Under the pieces are notes generated by a model. The model made no database searches, was not told the origin of the DNA, and worked only from the letters and a program-made list of their open reading frames with translations. Positions 23,601 to 33,775 of a stretch of 64,000 bases of DNA are shown piece after piece. Source of the stretch: Fratercula arctica (taxonomy: Eukaryota; Chordata; Aves; Charadriiformes; Alcidae); NCBI GenBank assembly GCA_947846985.1, contig CANTUZ010000020.1, positions 3,115,959-3,179,958 of the forward strand. Reading direction: 5' to 3'. Within the stretch, counting starts at the first letter, position 1, and every line of letters begins with the position of its first letter. The translations under genes and the position numbers were made by a program.

Positions 23601-24634
23601 AAAGCACCAACCTGAAAAGCATCCTAACTTTGCCTCCGGCAGCAAGTGGCTTTGGCAAATCCTGGTGGGAAACCAATGACCTCTTCTGCCACCCTATACA
23701 AGCCAGGAGAGCGGCAGGACTCAAGGAATGAAAGCTATCACACACTGCAAGAAAGGAAAAAAAAAAAAATAATCCACAGGTCTTACAGGGCAGTCAATGA
23801 GGCATCACGTCGAGTCCGCATTATCCTCCGTTCATCCTCAACGCGAGACAGTTTCCAGGTTTAGAGTCCAAACTAAATCCTTCCACAAATTCCTGCTCAG
23901 GACTTTTGCATAAAAGCAAGAGATGTTTTTTCTCTAAACAAATCTTTTGTTGTTGTTGTTGAAGGGAAGCCAAAAAGCCCAGCGATAGCCAAACACAAGA
24001 GACAAGGTGTTCCCAGATCCTTTGTAAAGCACAGAAGTCCCTCTGGGAGAAGAGGGCTGAGTTCAGTACTTAACCTGGCTATATCGTGGATTTTCAGTCA
24101 GTTCTAGGAAGGGGCTTGCTCCACACAGGTTTCTTTTCCTCCTTTTTTAGTTTACATCTCGAATTAGCTTTAATACACAGCGGGATGTTGATTTTAAGAC
24201 CAGGATAGCAGGGCAAATCGTCTGCTGATACCAACATGCAACGCCAGCAGGTCTTTAAATTCAGCTGGATGGAGAATACGCCTCATTTAAAAGCTTGGTT
24301 TGGTCCCTCTCACTTGTAACAACAAGGCACAGCCTTCCACCCCTCTGCATTTACTTCACCGTGCACAAGATCTGCTTATTTTCTAAGTTAACGGAGTAGG
24401 TCCTTGCAATCTCTTCGTTGTCAAAACAGCAGAGCTGCCCTTCCTCCGTGCACATTTTGTCCAGGAACGTTTAGATCTCTCCTTTATAAAAGTGAGGATT
24501 ACCAGGAAACAAAACAATTGCAATCCAGCCGCCCCACCCAGCAAAGAGTTTAATTGTTCCAATTACTCTCTGCCCTCTATATTTCCATTAAATGCAGCTC
24601 AGCAAACAGCTCTGCTTTTTGGATGGTCACTTAC
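17698..24634 (-). other. ANKS1A: ANKS1A intron, 6937 bp
   Basis: Bounded by the gtaagt donor at 24634-24629 and the ttgaag acceptor at 17698-17699. No open frame with a recognisable domain is present. It holds A-rich runs near 18166-18190 and 18282-18292, a (TTG)5 run at 23947-23961, and a CArG-like ctatataagg at 17950-17959, one mismatch from the SRF consensus. The block at about 18420-18500, rich in TAAT and ATGAATAATT-type words, could be conserved noncoding DNA. I saw no CR1 or other identifiable transposon. Confidence 0.75.
23947..23961. repeat. (TTG)5 microsatellite
   Basis: Five perfect TTG units. Short simple repeat in the 6.9-kb intron. Confidence 0.85.
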
Positions 24635-24752
24635 CTTTTGTTTTCCTATCCACCGCAACGGGCTTTTTCGTTTCTGCTGTGAGCAACAGCTCGTAAGGGT
24701 GTTCCTCTTCCTCGGCTCCACTTCCCTTGCTCTTTCCTCGTGCAACAGAGGC
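24635..24752 (-). CDS. ANKS1A: ANKS1A internal exon: PYELLL block
   Basis: 118 nt: 39 codons plus one base of a split Asp. The acceptor is gtttttcattag above 24752 and the donor is a consensus gtaagt at 24634-24629. It encodes ASVARGKSKGSGAEEEE, then HPYELLLTAETKKPVAVDRK and TK. HPYELLLTAETKK is a near-exact match to the family. The preceding basic and acidic residues are variable. An upstream ag (cacgag) would put the exon out of frame with 29026-29118, whereas the tag acceptor keeps phase 0, so this start was chosen. The final G is completed by AC of the next exon to give Asp. Confidence 0.92.
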
Positions 24753-24908
24753 CTAATGAAAAACAGCATAATGTAGCGCTCCACAAAGCAATGCTATTTA
24801 TCCCGGCGATCAAGCACAAGGCCTCTTTATGCCATGGTTTAAGCAAGGAATTGGCAGAGGCGACACCTTTGCTGGGAAGCGTGATCCAAAATGTAATACT
24901 CCCCCCAC

Positions 24909-24944
24909 TTTTTTTTTTTTTTTGCCCCTCAAAAAAAAAAAAAA
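24909..24944. repeat. T15 / A14 inverted repeat with 7-nt spacer
   Basis: T15 at 24909-24923, gcccctc, then A14 at 24931-24944. It can fold back as a 14-bp A-U hairpin in the transcript, about 160 nt upstream of the acceptor of exon 24635-24752. Confidence 0.85.
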
Positions 24945-25164
24945 CCCCACCAACCCCCAAACCCCTTTATTTTCTAGTCTTTAGGGTTGCTGCCAGCTTT
25001 CTAGCACTGACCAACTGATTCAGCGCGCGAGGGCTGCAGAGAGCCTGGACGGGGAAAAAGAGCTGAGACCGTTATTCCTGTTCATCCCAACTCAGACTTG
25101 CTGTTGCTATTGGAATTTGCATCGTCATTCACTATTTAATTGCTGGCCCTATTAGGACATGGCT

Positions 25165-25184
25165 AAAAAAAAAAAAAAAAAAAA
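25165..25184. repeat. Poly(A), 20 nt
   Basis: Uninterrupted A-run followed by gaaaaaaagaag. It is poly(U) in the ANKS1A transcript. Confidence 0.95.
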
Positions 25185-25846
25185 GAAAAAAAGAAGAGCC
25201 CAAATCCCTGCCACCTTCTCTGAAATCTCAGAGGGAGCATTTCTAACCTCAGGATGCACGGTGTATTTAGGACTAGAGAGCCCTCAGGCAACACTGTATA
25301 AACTCAGTTTAACCTCAGGATGTGCAGCAGTGAATCTGCTCGTTTAAATCCCCCAAAGCCTCTCCTTAGAGCTTGTCTGTGATATTGGCAGCCCCTCCAG
25401 CAAGCTGCTCTGGAAAGCCACCATCCACGTGCAGGAATGCGGTCTCGCTGCAGGATCCAAATGAGTCTTGCTGCAGACTCACACATGTTGGTCTACCTCA
25501 CCACCAAGGATGACAGGCATTCCACATCCTTAGAGAGCCACCAGTGCCGTCCTGGTGCTAATGGGGCCAAACTGGGCTTCAAGACACCCTGCCTGCATGG
25601 TCAGCTGCCTTTCAGCACCATCTCCTGGCCAGACCCTGGCAGGCTGATGCAGCCCTGGCCCAGGAGCCATGTGTGCCCGCAGCCAACCGCGGTGGGGTCA
25701 AACCCAAGCCAGAAAGCATCAATCCCTACCTGCTGCCAAGCCAGGGAAGGACAGGTCCAAACAAAACATCTCCCCAAGGAGGACTCCTGTAGTGGTCACA
25801 GTCTCCTGGAACTGTCTAGACAGCAGACTAAGCACCACCTCCAATT

Positions 25847-25903
25847 TCATACAATCGTCTAGGTTGGAAGGGACCTTCGAGATCATCAAGTCCAACCATT
25901 TCT
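25847..25903 (-). mobile_element. CR1 LINE 3' end, short fragment
   Basis: About 57 bp: catacaatcgtctaggttgg, then aagggaccttcgagatcatc and aagtccaacc. This is the extreme CR1 3' end only. It lies about 48 bp from a longer CR1 in the same orientation. Confidence 0.8.
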
Positions 25904-25950
25904 TCCCCAAAAAGAAAGCATCAGAGTTGCTTTAAGGGCAAATAGGTACC

Positions 25951-26214
25951 TCATAGAATAGCTTGGGTTGGAAGGGACCTTCAAAGGCCATCTAGTCCAA
26001 CCCCCCTGTCACGGGCAGGGACATCTTCAACTAGACCAGGTTGCTCAAAGCCCCGTCCATCCTGGACTTGAACGTTTCCAGGGACAGGACATCTACCACC
26101 TCTCTGGGCAAAACAGGCCAGGGTCTCACCACTTCCACAGGAAGGAATTTCTTCCTTATATCTAGTCTAAATCTCCCCTCTTTTAGTTTCAAACCATTCC
26201 CCCTCACAACAGGC
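25951..26214 (-). mobile_element. CR1 LINE, 5'-truncated
   Basis: Starts tcatagaatagcttgggttg, has agggaccttcaaaggcc, and continues to caggaaggaatttcttcc and tctaaatctcccctctttta. The minus strand keeps the ORF2 end (a GNGLKLKEGRFRLDIRKKF-type frame at 26031-26216). It is sense to ANKS1A and sits inside the 4.3-kb intron. Confidence 0.92.
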
Positions 26215-29025
26215 ACTGCTAAAAATTACCTACCCGACTGCAATCTAGCCAGGACCTCCGGAAGCTTAGGGAGTCTTGGAAAGACACAGAGGAGTCAGCA
26301 GCACTGACAGGAGTCCTGCATCCGCGTAGTGTTTCTGCACAAGCCCAGCTGGCTTTTAAATCGGCTTTCTCAATGGCAGGAAACGGGTCACGTCCACCAA
26401 AGAAAGTATTTATTCTGCCTGCTTCAAGCATGAGCCGTCAGGCAGACCTGCTCCTTTTCAGGTGAAGGAGCTCATAATGAGCAAATTAAGGGAAAAAAAC
26501 CCAACTCCTGACCAGATGGTGGCACAAAAACATCAGACCATAACAGCAGGTAACAGGCTCTCGCCAGAGATCTTGGAAAAATACTGCACAGCAGCAGCCT
26601 GTCCTAACAGTTGTAGCCCGGACCTCAGGCCAGGCATTGGAATACTCCTGAGACTCCTGCAGGTGACGAGGACTGTGCTGTCCTCTCTCAAATGCACCGA
26701 ACGCATTCAAAAGCGGCTCCCTGACACCATGCAATTCCCAGCTTTTGCTTTGTTAACTTTTACGCATGCATTTATAGGCCTGAGTGCACTTTATTTTCTC
26801 CATCTCTCATCCTTCCAAGCTTTAAATAGAGTCTCAGGTTCAAATTCACTCAAAATTAAGACCATTGTTTGCTGGAGAATGACGCTTGCTCTGTAGGCTC
26901 TGCAACCAGGAGTAACAAAATCAAACAGAACTTTCTCCCAATTCATCTTTCATTTATACATGTTGGTTAGCATGTACAAATATTCACTATTAGCAAAGTC
27001 CCAAAATAAGATGTTGTTAATAACGAGCACGCTTTTTAAAGCGTACTTAGTCCACAGCAGTGGACTTTGAAGGACTTTTTAAAGGGCAACTCACTTCGTT
27101 TCTCTCTCCTCCCCCACCAGAACTGCAGATCAAACTGCTGGAACAAACACAGCGCCTTGGCTTTTGTCTGCACTTCCCTTTCGGAGATGAGTAGTAAACA
27201 AATGAAACTGAAGTTTAATTTGACAATGCAGACTCTTATTCAGCTGCAAACCCAGAAGGTTTCTGCAGATAGTGAAAGGCAGCACTCAAGCACCTCCAAA
27301 CAATCAGCTCTTTTGCCTGTTTGTACTAATGTTTTTCCACGATGAAAGTTAAAAGTTTCTTGTTTACGCACATCTGCTTTGACAGATAGCCCTGTCTTGG
27401 CAACAGAATAAAAAGACTACTTTTGAAACCAGAGTCTGGCCCAACCCCAGAGCAGTCAATGACTAACTGTCCCGGCCCTAACGCGGGAGCAGGTCTGGAG
27501 GACGGCAGATCAGGATGCTGCAACGAGATGTTTACAGCATTCCCCAAGCGTATTCCTGTTCACGCCTGCCCAACCCAGAGAGAACATGTGCCGAGATGAT
27601 AAATAATGGGCAAGAATCAGAAAAACTGAGCACCCCAGAAAGAACAAGCAAAGAAAAAGAATCAGACCCAAACCTGCCTTATCGGTACATCTAGAAGGTC
27701 ATTTCCAGGCAGCGACACACGCTGCCTGCAAGTTCTATCAATGGAATTGGTTGCAAATCAAGATCTCCCCAGCGAGTTGCTTTGCGTTCAAGTCTATTTG
27801 CCAGCAAGATTTCCTTTAATGGATCACGTTTCCAAAGCCCTTAGTGGCAGGACAACACAGCAGGTGTTTTATAATTAAATATGACAAGATAACTCAGCAG
27901 GAGCAGTCAATGCACGTTCCCCTCCCTCGTGTTTATCATCATGAACAAGTTCTGCTTTCCAATTGTGCCGTGACCTGCAACCCGGCTCTGCTCTGCCCAG
28001 GGCCGGCCACGGGACTGGTTATCACACACTGCAAAACCATTTTTGGAGAGATCAGTCCACAATTTCGCATTTCAGTTTTGCTGTTTATGCACTGTTTGGA
28101 GCTTTACTCTATAAGAAGTCAGTTCCATTAAAGCAAATAGCGTTTACTCATGTCTCACGGAGATTTGACATACTTCAGAAAACAGATCACGTTTATGCCT
28201 TGTAGGAACTTCGGCAGATCAACACATTCGAAGCAAAGCGTGTGGTGAACCGGAGCCTGTCCCGACAGCGAGAGGCAGCACACACTCCACTCGTTTTACG
28301 CACAACCTACTGCATTTGGAAAAGCAAGGAAATCCACAAAATTTGGTTTTGCTTTGAAGATTCTCTGGGGTGTCAGCAGAGGTTGCCAAGAGACATTTGT
28401 GGTTTCGCACCCCCCCCAAGCACAGGTCTCCTGGAGAACCCTCACATCTCAGGTTCACGGGCAGGTGAATAGAAATGAGCGATAGGAAGCCCAGGAGCAA
28501 CAATGCAGAACAAAAGAGCTTTAGTTTCATCAAAAAGCAGCTCACATGCATTGACCTCTGCAGAAGACAGCTTTAACACATGCTGGGACAGATTCTCGGC
28601 TGAATTCAAGCCCCTGATCCCTGTTCACGTCAGCAGGACCCCCAAGCCCACGCATCTCCTCCACAGCTGGAAGCTAAGAAGCAGCAGGAACTAACGGCCC
28701 TCTGGGTTTCACTCTCAAGTGAAGATGCATTTGGTGGGATCATTACAAGTGGGCAACAGTCCATATCGCAACGCGATTCAGAAAAATCTCTTCCTAAGGG
28801 AATTCTCAGCCAAGAATAGGAAAGTAAGGCTGAAGGTCAACGCAGAGGTGCCCTGGAAGAACCGCACAAAGGAAGTTCCCATGGCAAGTGACAGCAGCAA
28901 TGCTGGAGTGAAAGAAAACTTCTCTTTCACAACCTGACTTGCAAGGGAGGTGGCTCCTTCCAAATTATTAAAACTGTTCTTTAGGCCACACTCTTATAGA
29001 ACACCCCACATCAAGTCCCACGTAC

Positions 29026-29118
29026 CTCACAGGAAGCACCATGGCCTATCTTCTTCTCCACGTGCTGCTCCTCCTCTTCATCGGGCGGTGGCTTGGCAGG
29101 CGGGGGTGGACGCTCTCT
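29026..29118 (-). CDS. ANKS1A: ANKS1A internal exon: proline-rich and acidic segment
   Basis: 93 nt, 31 codons, phase 0 at both ends. The acceptor is taaaccgcag above 29118, with a modest pyrimidine tract; the donor is gtacgt at 29025-29020. It encodes RERPPPPAKPPPDEEEEQHV and then EKKIGHGASCE. The proline run with flanking Arg and Lys resembles an SH3-binding type sequence (inference), followed by four Glu. The last ten residues do not resemble the human isoform I remember, which continues with a KYFPLTASEV-type stretch. Either an additional exon is used in other isoforms or this linker differs by lineage. A (TCC)n run, GGA-rich in the transcript, lies about 170-190 nt upstream of the acceptor. 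Confidence 0.88.
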
Positions 29119-30940
29119 CTGCGGTTTAGAAGACCACAGTCAACTGCGCTGCATTAAACCTTCTGCTTCCACCAGCACTATGTCCACGCTGCTGTGAACA
29201 CAGCACGGTAAGGACCTCCTCAAATTAATCTGGGTGGAGGAGTTCAGTCCTAACAGCTCAGAACTTGGCGAAGGTTGCTGCCTTTCCTCCTCCTCCTCCT
29301 CCTCTCCAGCAGAACACCAATTCGGAGAGCCCTTTCTGTAGATTCACCCTACCGCAGTCCTGTGCATGGATGACACTGACTGCCCGCTTCTGCTGCGCAG
29401 CGGTCACAAGGCCAGCTCAGACCCCACGTGAGCACCAATTGTGCTTTCAGGAGAATAAAACTGCTCGGGTGGAAGGTGCTGTGTACACAGGTTTATTGCT
29501 TCATTACTTAAACCAGTTCGTTCGGACCCAGACTGGTAATCTCAGCTTTACACAGTGAAGGTCAGTAACGAACACATGCAGACGGGTAGAAAGGGAAGAC
29601 TCATCGCTTGTGTCTTAACGAAACACTAACATAAGTGACTCCAGAGGCACCTTTTATACTGAAAAACCCTGGAGATGAAGAGACAATGCTGCACTGCATT
29701 CCTCAAATATCCCAAGATTGCCTGTGGGCAGCGAGAGCTGCTGCCTTGTCTCGCTGCAGAGGGAAACACATCCCGAGGTCACCTCCTGCCCTGCAAGAGC
29801 TCCATCTAACGGCACAGGGAAAGACGGCAGAGGTGATGATCCGCTCACTCCAAAAAACTCCAGCGAAGTTTTCGGAGAAACTTCAGCAAGCTCCCAGAAC
29901 ACGTCCCGCTTTCTCCCTGCCCACTGCAGTTCAGCCTCTCATCTTTTCTCATGTGTGACAGAGCTGAGCTTATTTCACATCAGACACTTTTAACACAGGA
30001 CAGCACATAGCTGGATATAAACCACCAAGATTTAGTCAGTAACGGGACTTAGCGCATCTTGTACTGCATACCCTAAAGAGAGACCTGGCTGAAATGTCAG
30101 TCTTCTACAGCTTTTGTTTCATTTCTACTATATTTTCTAATAGTACAGGAAAAAGGACGCACCTCTTTGCAGGGAGAGAGGAAGCACAGTTACAGTACCA
30201 CCAGCAGTTTAATTGTTTGTTGCCGCTTTGCCTTTTGTCCCAAACCACATCCATGGAGCAGGCTTTGTAAAACCAACCAGAAAACAAACCCAGAAGCTGA
30301 CACACAGCGTGCTCAAGGCGAGCATCCCTTCTGCCCCGTAACAGCGCTGCCACCAATTGCTAAGGGGGCAGCAGATGCAACTAACAGATGAGGAAGACTT
30401 CTGTGGAGACAGTTGCAGGAGCTTTGCATTGCCTTGTAAAGCCTTGGGTACCCTCTACAGATCTCTGCAAGTAATACATAAAAAACGTTTCCGCTGCCAA
30501 CTAGTTTCCAACAGGATATTCTTAAGGGCAATTTCTTGAGAGCCTTCTCTTGGGCAAAGCAGAGAGCAAGAGAGATGAGAAAAATGCTCCACACACAAGC
30601 TCCCAAAGCTTTCCTCTAAGCTGAAGGGCTAACTTCTCATCAAGCGCAATGTCCTGACGAACCAAAACTCACAGGCACCAGCGTTCAACTGCCAGAAAAC
30701 AGAAGGACGCAGTGCTAGGTGACAACCAGGCATGGAGAAGTGGCCACTTGTGGGCAATACAACAGAGGGTATGTGAACACCCAGTGGAAAGGAGAGGCAC
30801 CTGCCTGCTCTAATCAGTGTCAGGGATGAGTTTAAAGATCTCCTCAAGCTGGGGGATTGGCAGCCTGCGGCAAAATCATGAAAACGGAGGTAAGTTACCC
30901 ATCCTAAGGAAAGCAGAGATGAACACACAGAGCTACATAC
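29119..30940 (-). other. ANKS1A: ANKS1A intron, 1822 bp
   Basis: Bounded by the gtatgt donor at 30940-30935 and the ccgcag acceptor. It contains a (TCC)n run at 29285-29307, which is GGA-rich in the transcript. No further coding sequence or transposon was recognised. Confidence 0.8.
29285..29307. repeat. (TCC)n microsatellite
   Basis: Seven or so TCC units on the plus strand, GGA-rich in the transcript, located about 170-190 nt upstream of the acceptor of exon 29026-29118. GGA repeats can act as splicing enhancers; no role is shown here. Confidence 0.85.
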
Positions 30941-31137
30941 AGGCCTGACTCCTGCTGCTTTGAGACCGGTTGATTCCGCTTCCTTATTGACGGACTCTCG
31001 ATCGGAAGATCTCCCGCTGGCAAGGCTGTCCAGGGAGTGGCAGGACGTTGCATTGTATAAAGCTTCATAGGGGCTCTCCTCTTCGGGATTCACATCAAAA
31101 TCTAGGATGAGTTCTGTAACTGCTTTCTCCACGTCAC
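30941..31137 (-). CDS. ANKS1A: ANKS1A internal exon: YEALYN / SCHSLDS linker
   Basis: 197 nt: GT completing Gly, then 65 codons, phase 0 at the end. The acceptor is ctctgtctcacag above 31137 and the donor is gtatgt at 30940-30935. It starts [20 protein letters not shown], followed by [20 protein letters not shown] and a charged tail ending AAGVRP. The SPYEALYN segment contains two tyrosines in an acidic context. ANKS1A is known to be tyrosine-phosphorylated; that these residues are the sites is inference. The exon is separated from the previous one by a 95-bp intron. Conservation with the mammalian protein is high, so the call is firm. Confidence 0.95.
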
Positions 31138-31232
31138 CTGTGAGACAGAGAGAGACAGAAATACACCACTTGGGGCTTCTGCCCTTGGAAAAAGAAGAGT
31201 CCTAGTGACTGCTGCGCTGTGTGGAAGCCTAC
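31138..31232 (-). other. ANKS1A: ANKS1A 95-bp intron
   Basis: The complete intron is 95 bp, from gtaggc to ctctgtctctctctgtctcacag. The 3' half is a strong pyrimidine tract (CTCT repeats). It is close to the lower size limit for vertebrate introns. Confidence 0.93.
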
Positions 31233-31328
31233 CCTGAGATATCCGGCACACGGGATCAGTGGCTGGAACAAGCGGTGCTGGAACAGTCTTCTCTGCAGCT
31301 TTAGCACTTTTCTTCCCAATGGTGTAAT
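31233..31328 (-). CDS. ANKS1A: ANKS1A internal exon: linker after the ankyrin block
   Basis: 96 nt: AT completing the split Asp, 31 codons, one base of a split Gly. The acceptor is ctcattgcag above 31328 and the donor is gtaggc at 31232-31227. The translation begins DYTIGKKSAKAAEK and continues TVPAPLVPATDPVCRISQ. It is low in predicted structure, rich in Lys, Ala and Pro, and corresponds to the mammalian DHMTGKRSTKEVDK-type linker with many substitutions, as expected for a disordered region. The assignment rests on position, phase at both ends and the DxxxGK start more than on sequence identity. Confidence 0.88.
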
Positions 31329-32645
31329 CTGCAATGAGGGGGGGCGACAGGGTCAGTTTATGTCAACCTGGTTTTACGTCCATTTCAGTATGTGGTGCTT
31401 CCTCCCTTGCGGATGGAAGGCCAACTGTCAGCTCATTAAGTTTCCAAAAAATAAGCAAAGTACATTATTAAAACTTGCAGCTCAGATCCCAAAATAGAAG
31501 TAGGCAGCCTCTTTAATCACATGCACAAAGTTACAGATGGTTCTTTGAACTTTTTACAGAGCCTTTAATCAGAAAGCTGCAAAGCTCCTGCATGGACACG
31601 ACGTCAGGGAGCAGATGACTTCACGCTGTAGACACAAGCTACATCACTAACCAGAGATGCAGTCCGGTCTGCTGGAGTCGTAAGACAGCAGAGAAACCAA
31701 TTCTAGCCGTGGTCCCCTAACCACAGGCACAACCAGGACCATTAAACTTACATGAATAAAGTCAGACAGTAACCTCACACAGCTGGCTCGCTCACAGGAG
31801 CAAGCTATCAGCATTTACCTGCGAGAACTTTAGTTTTAAAGCTCATCTGCGTCTTCAATTTCGGAATGGAGCTAATACCTACCAGCCTCACAGGCAAGGC
31901 TTAATTAAAAGTCTGCAAAGTGCTTTGAACCTGTAAAGCTCTCAAATGCTAAGCATGAATAACACACACCAGTTGCATACGCTTCTGATCTTTCTCCCCA
32001 CAGCTGAGAGGAAATTGAGACAGCATAATTACAAGGTATGAATTTAGCTAAGATGCCACATTTCATTCCCTAACTTGGACAGACACAATGGGCCCGGCTC
32101 CTTTATGAACCACAAGTAATCAAGGCCTTTTCTGCAAATCTCATCTGCAAAATCCATGCCCAAGCTTCACAATGAAGCGAGGGGTAGGATGTAAGATCTG
32201 TGGATGACTATTTGCCTACACAGACACATAAAGGACAGTTAATCCAAACCCATTTCTAAAGCTATTACTTTGCATTCTGCAAGCAGATTTAGGCTATCCT
32301 TAATTTTAATTACCTTCTAAAGTGAGTTAAACAAAGCTCAATTAAGCCCATTTAAACTGTAAAAGTCATGCCCCACTCCTTCAGCAAAGGAGTTAATCCC
32401 CTTAAATCTCCCCCCAAGAAGCTCCCCCTGCAAATATTCGGTCTGGAGACAGTTCACCCGAGCCACTAAGCATCATTCCTTGCAACACCTGCAAGATTCT
32501 CAGCGAGGGAACTGAGGGACTCAGCCCAAAGCTGTTTTGCCTTCAGCACTTTCCAGGACTAGAGAACAAGATCCTGTACTTGCACTGACACAGTTATCAC
32601 CCCAAACTTCTCCCCCCTGTCCCCACACAGAGCTACATCACTTAC
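31329..32645 (-). other. ANKS1A: ANKS1A intron, 1317 bp
   Basis: Bounded by a consensus gtaagt donor and an attgcag acceptor. No repeat or additional exon was recognised. The block at about 31800-32350 is AT-rich without a clear repeat structure. Confidence 0.8.
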
Positions 32646-32747
32646 CTTCGATGAGAGCTGCTATGTGTTGGCTTTTCTGAGAAGGAAGCTCCCTCACAAT
32701 ATCCAGAGCGGTCAGGCCTCTGTTATCCTTTATGTTCACATCAATAC
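32646..32747 (-). CDS. ANKS1A: ANKS1A internal exon: end of the ankyrin block
   Basis: 102 nt: two bases completing Gly, 33 codons, one base of a split Asp. The acceptor is attgctatag above 32747 and the donor is a consensus gtaagt at 32645-32640. It encodes [20 protein letters not shown] followed by [13 protein letters not shown]. This is the loop of the sixth repeat and a degenerate seventh repeat-like capping segment (LTALDIV in place of TPLHLA). The exon lacks the usual second-helix VVxLLL pattern, which is consistent with the end of the array. The intron between this exon and the previous one is only 279 bp. Confidence 0.94.
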
Positions 32748-33026
32748 CTATAGCAATAGGCGTAGAGAAGGCAAAAGCGAGAATATTTTTGAACTATGTG
32801 CAAATTCATGTCTTTCAGCAAGTCAGATCTTTGTGATCATCACTGGGGGGGAACTAAAAAAAAATGCTCTAGAGAGGCAGACTTAAAGCCAAACACCAGG
32901 AGATAACCTCTCCGAGGAGCTTTCATAGCCCGTTGGAGACACACACTGCCACTATGAAGGGGTTTCCCCAAGTTCTGGGTGAAGGAATCACCAGGTTATT
33001 GCTTCCAAAGGGGATCATTCTCTCAC
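32748..33026 (-). other. ANKS1A: ANKS1A 279-bp intron
   Basis: Short intron from gtgaga to gctatag, within the sixth ankyrin repeat. It holds no other recognisable element. Confidence 0.92.
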
Positions 33027-33102
33027 CTGCAGCCAGCAATATTTGTACCACATCTGTCTTGCCAAACAAAGCAGCTTCGTGCAAAGCACTGCCTTTTTCA
33101 GT
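33027..33102 (-). CDS. ANKS1A: ANKS1A internal exon: sixth ankyrin repeat, first part
   Basis: 76 nt: 25 codons plus one base. The acceptor is tttaatttgcag above 33102 and the donor is gtgaga at 33026-33021. The translation starts [15 protein letters not shown] and runs [10 protein letters not shown], the helix pair of the sixth repeat. The [12 protein letters not shown] variant, rather than the usual TPLHxAAxxGH, is typical of the last repeats of this family, and [11 protein letters not shown] fits ANKS1A better than ANKS1B (where I recall a VDVVRVLL-type sequence). The last base G is completed by GT from the next exon to give Gly. Confidence 0.95.
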
Positions 33103-33775
33103 CTGCAAATTAAATGGAAAAACAGCATAAAGCTAGGCAGTGGGGAATGGCGATGGAGGCATGTTTTAGAAGGTTACAGAAGCAAATATATATATGGCAT
33201 CATATACAAAGTGTGGGCGACAGTATCTACAACTGCAGACGGACTATCGATATCACAATGCTGAGAATGTGGAATGGAAAATGGGGATGGTGTCTTCAGA
33301 GAGACATGCGGGCCCAGGTTAGAGACCAAAAACGGACTTTCCTCAGCTTAGTGAGAGGTCACGTCCTGAAAAGGAAAGACAAGACCACCACACACAAGCT
33401 ATTGCTGTGCAAACAGCATATTCACAGGTGGCTTGATAGGAAGAGACACAGTTTGGCTCCATCGCTATCAAGAGCTCATGGTATTGTGGGGCAGAATAGC
33501 TCAGGCGAAAAGGCTTTTTTTCCCCCTTGCCATGGGTCTGGGGCTTTTTGTCCAACTAACAAGCAGGCGTGAAGCGTGCACAGCACCAGAGTCCCTCTGA
33601 GCAGCTTCTCAGAGCAACCAAGAGCTGAACAAACAGCCCAGAGGAAAACAAAGCTATTGCTCATCTTTCACAAGCCATCCCTGAAGGTTAGGAGGAGCTC
33701 TCCGTATGACGACTACGGGGGTTCTCCGTCCCCCAGCAATCAGACCAGCCCTTCACACACAGACACACGAGATAC
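33103..33775 (-). other. ANKS1A: ANKS1A intron, 673 bp
   Basis: Runs from the gtatct donor to the atttgcag acceptor. It contains a short (AT)n run near 33187-33195. A 152-codon open frame on the plus strand (33114-33572) has no recognisable domain and overlaps the last bases of this intron only by chance. Confidence 0.85.

Larger units (their letters stand above)
24753..29025 (-). other. ANKS1A: ANKS1A intron, 4273 bp
   Basis: Bounded by the gtacgt donor at 29025-29020 and the cattag acceptor. It contains a T15/A14 inverted repeat at 24909-24944, a 20-nt poly(A) at 25165-25184, and two CR1 3' ends at 25847-25903 and 25951-26214. I looked here for an exon matching the mammalian LTASEV-type stretch between the flanking exons and did not find one. 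The remainder is unannotated intron. Confidence 0.75.
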
